Assembly (NCBI RefSeq): GCF_030269445.1
Contig: NZ_BSTJ01000001.1
Span: 1,141,898 to 1,205,897 of the forward strand
Direction of reading: 5' to 3'
From: Actinoallomurus iriomotensis
GTDB lineage: Bacteria > Actinomycetota > Actinomycetes > Streptosporangiales > Streptosporangiaceae
DNA: 64,000 nucleotides
Numbering within the stretch: position 1 is the first letter of the stretch; the number at the start of each line of letters is the position of its first letter. Below the pieces are notes generated by a model, which was not told the DNA's origin, did not search any database, and saw only the letters and a program-made list of their open reading frames with translations. The position numbers and the translations under genes were made by a program. This document shows, piece by piece, positions 62,942 to 64,000 of the stretch.

Positions 62942-64000
62942 ATGGCTGCCGGTGACGACATCACGCGAACGGACCTCTTCCTGGTCGACGAACTGCTCAC
63001 GCCGGAAGAACGCGACATACGCGATCGGGTCCGGCACTTCGTCGACGCGGAGGTGCTGCCGATCATCAACGACTACTGGGAACGCGCCGAGTTCCCGTTC
63101 GCGCTCGTACCGGGGCTGGGCGAGCTGCGGATCGCCGGAGGATCGCTGGCCGGTGACGGCTGCCCCGGGATGAGCTCGCTCGCCGAGGGCCTCGTCGCCG
63201 CCGAGCTCGCCCGTGCCGACGGCGGCCTGCGGGTCTTCTTCGTCGGCCACGGCCTGGCCATGATGTCCATCGGCCTGCTGGGCTCGGCCGAGCAGCGGTC
63301 CCGCTGGCTGCCGAAGCTCGCCTCGATGGAGACGCTCGGCGCGTTCGCGATGACCGAGCCGGCGCACGGGTCGGACGTCTCCTCGCTGGAGACGCGAGCG
63401 CGGCGCGACGGCGAGGCGTACGTCCTGGAGGGCGCCAAGCGCTGGATCGGCAACGGCACCTTCGCGGACGTCGTCGTGGTCTGGGCCCGCGACGACGAGG
63501 GCGAGGTCGGCGGCTTCGTCGTGGAGACCCCGGCGGAGGGGTACGCCGCGACGGCCATGCGCGGCAAGACCGCCTGCCGGGTGGCGGCGCACGCCGAGAT
63601 CTCGCTGACCGGCGTGCGGGTGCCCGCCGAGAACCGCCTGAGCGAGGCGACGTCGTGGCGCGCGATCACGCCGCTGATGCTCAAGGCCCGCCAGGACGTC
63701 TGCTGGGAGGCGCTCGGGCACGCCGTCGCCGCGTACGAGGCCGCCGCGGCCCACGCGGTGAACCGCCGCCAGTTCGGCCGTCCGCTGGCCGATTTCCAAC
63801 TCGTCCAGGCCAAGCTCGCGCGGATGCTCGCCGACCTCACTAGCATGCAGCTGATGTGCTGGCGGCTGACCCGTCTGGAAGAGGAGGGCAGGGCGACCCT
63901 CGCCCAGGCGTCCGCCGCCAAGCTGCACACCGCCGCCGCCGCCCGCCAGATCGTCCTGGACGCGCGCGACATCCTCGGCGGTGACGGACTTCTGATCGAC
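62942..64000 (+). CDS. Acyl-CoA dehydrogenase (glutaryl-CoA dehydrogenase-like), 3' cut by the window
   Basis: 353 residues from the ATG at 62942 are visible; the stop lies beyond the right edge, perhaps 30-40 codons later. LLTPEERDIRDRVRHFVDAE and AFAMTEPAHGSDVSSLETRA with LEGAKRWIGNGTFADVVVVW resemble the glutaryl-CoA dehydrogenase group. NRRQFGRPLADFQLVQAKLA is the usual FAD-interface block. It starts 53 bp after the permease stop and is likely cotranscribed, so uptake plus acyl-CoA oxidation of an amino-acid-derived compound is plausible. Confidence 0.88.
   Translation, partial: MAAGDDITRTDLFLVDELLTPEERDIRDRVRHFVDAEVLPIINDYWERAEFPFALVPGLGELRIAGGSLAGDGCPGMSSLAEGLVAAELARADGGLRVFFVGHGLAMMSIGLLGSAEQRSRWLPKLASMETLGAFAMTEPAHGSDVSSLETRARRDGEAYVLEGAKRWIGNGTFADVVVVWARDDEGEVGGFVVETPAEGYAATAMRGKTACRVAAHAEISLTGVRVPAENRLSEATSWRAITPLMLKARQDVCWEALGHAVAAYEAAAAHAVNRRQFGRPLADFQLVQAKLARMLADLTSMQLMCWRLTRLEEEGRATLAQASAAKLHTAAAARQIVLDARDILGGDGLLID

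Overview
The window is GC-rich DNA from an actinomycete (Actinomycetota). Third codon positions are almost all G or C, GTG and TTG starts are frequent, and Shine-Dalgarno sites are of the AGGAGG type. Lineage-typical genes include the GlgE maltosyltransferase pathway, a mycothiol-dependent maleylpyruvate isomerase-fold protein, an ECF41 sigma factor, NUDIX-NYN and WXG-like proteins. The set would suit a Streptosporangiales-like genome, but the genus cannot be settled from sequence alone. No rRNA, tRNA or CRISPR array was seen.

Layout. 0-7.7 kb holds single genes: a DUF885 protein cut by the left edge, a lipoprotein sulfatase, a YbaK deacylase, an MDMPI-fold protein, a DppA aminopeptidase, and a divergent LysR/RidA pair beside an orphan Big_2 fragment. 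7.7-9.3 kb is an IS200/IS605-type element with a broken tnpA and an intact-looking tnpB. 9.3-12 kb has two double-domain YbjQ proteins and a crotonase. 12-18.4 kb has a membrane protein, a Snf2 helicase carrying an intein in its Walker A motif, and a coupled SWIM-domain partner. 18.4-23.2 kb holds an ECF41 sigma gene coupled to a decayed flavoprotein gene, then two regulator/enzyme pairs (HxlR with an alpha/beta hydrolase, MarR with an SDR) with visible palindromic operators.

23.2-38.2 kb is the alpha-glucan/trehalose region. glgP diverges from glgE-treS-mak, and glgB follows only after about 4.5 kb that contains a possible ADP-ribosyltransferase-fold gene and a tight DUF4178-DUF2617-DUF4247-DUF350-aminopropyltransferase operon. 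TreS and maltokinase make maltose-1-phosphate, GlgE extends glucan with it, GlgB branches the glucan, and GlgP degrades it.

38.3-43.4 kb has a secreted X-prolyl dipeptidyl-peptidase followed by two adjacent copies of a roughly 1.65-kb unit. Each copy encodes a toxin-like protein of about 320 residues and a small immunity-like protein of about 100 residues. The second copy still carries a decayed tail of the peptidase gene, which marks it as a segmental duplication. This is the best candidate here for an undescribed system.

43.4-53.4 kb holds RNase Z, an M48 protease, a WXG-like membrane protein, a NUDIX-NYN fusion, a modular chitinase, acyl-CoA enzymes, a thioesterase with the fluoroacetyl-CoA thioesterase triad, DUF190 and small genes. 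53.4-57.8 kb is a SAM-recycling set (ahcY facing mtnP-metK-apt). It is followed by a soluble two-component system, a cyclase-family hydrolase, a LysR regulator, an APC transporter and an acyl-CoA dehydrogenase cut by the right edge.
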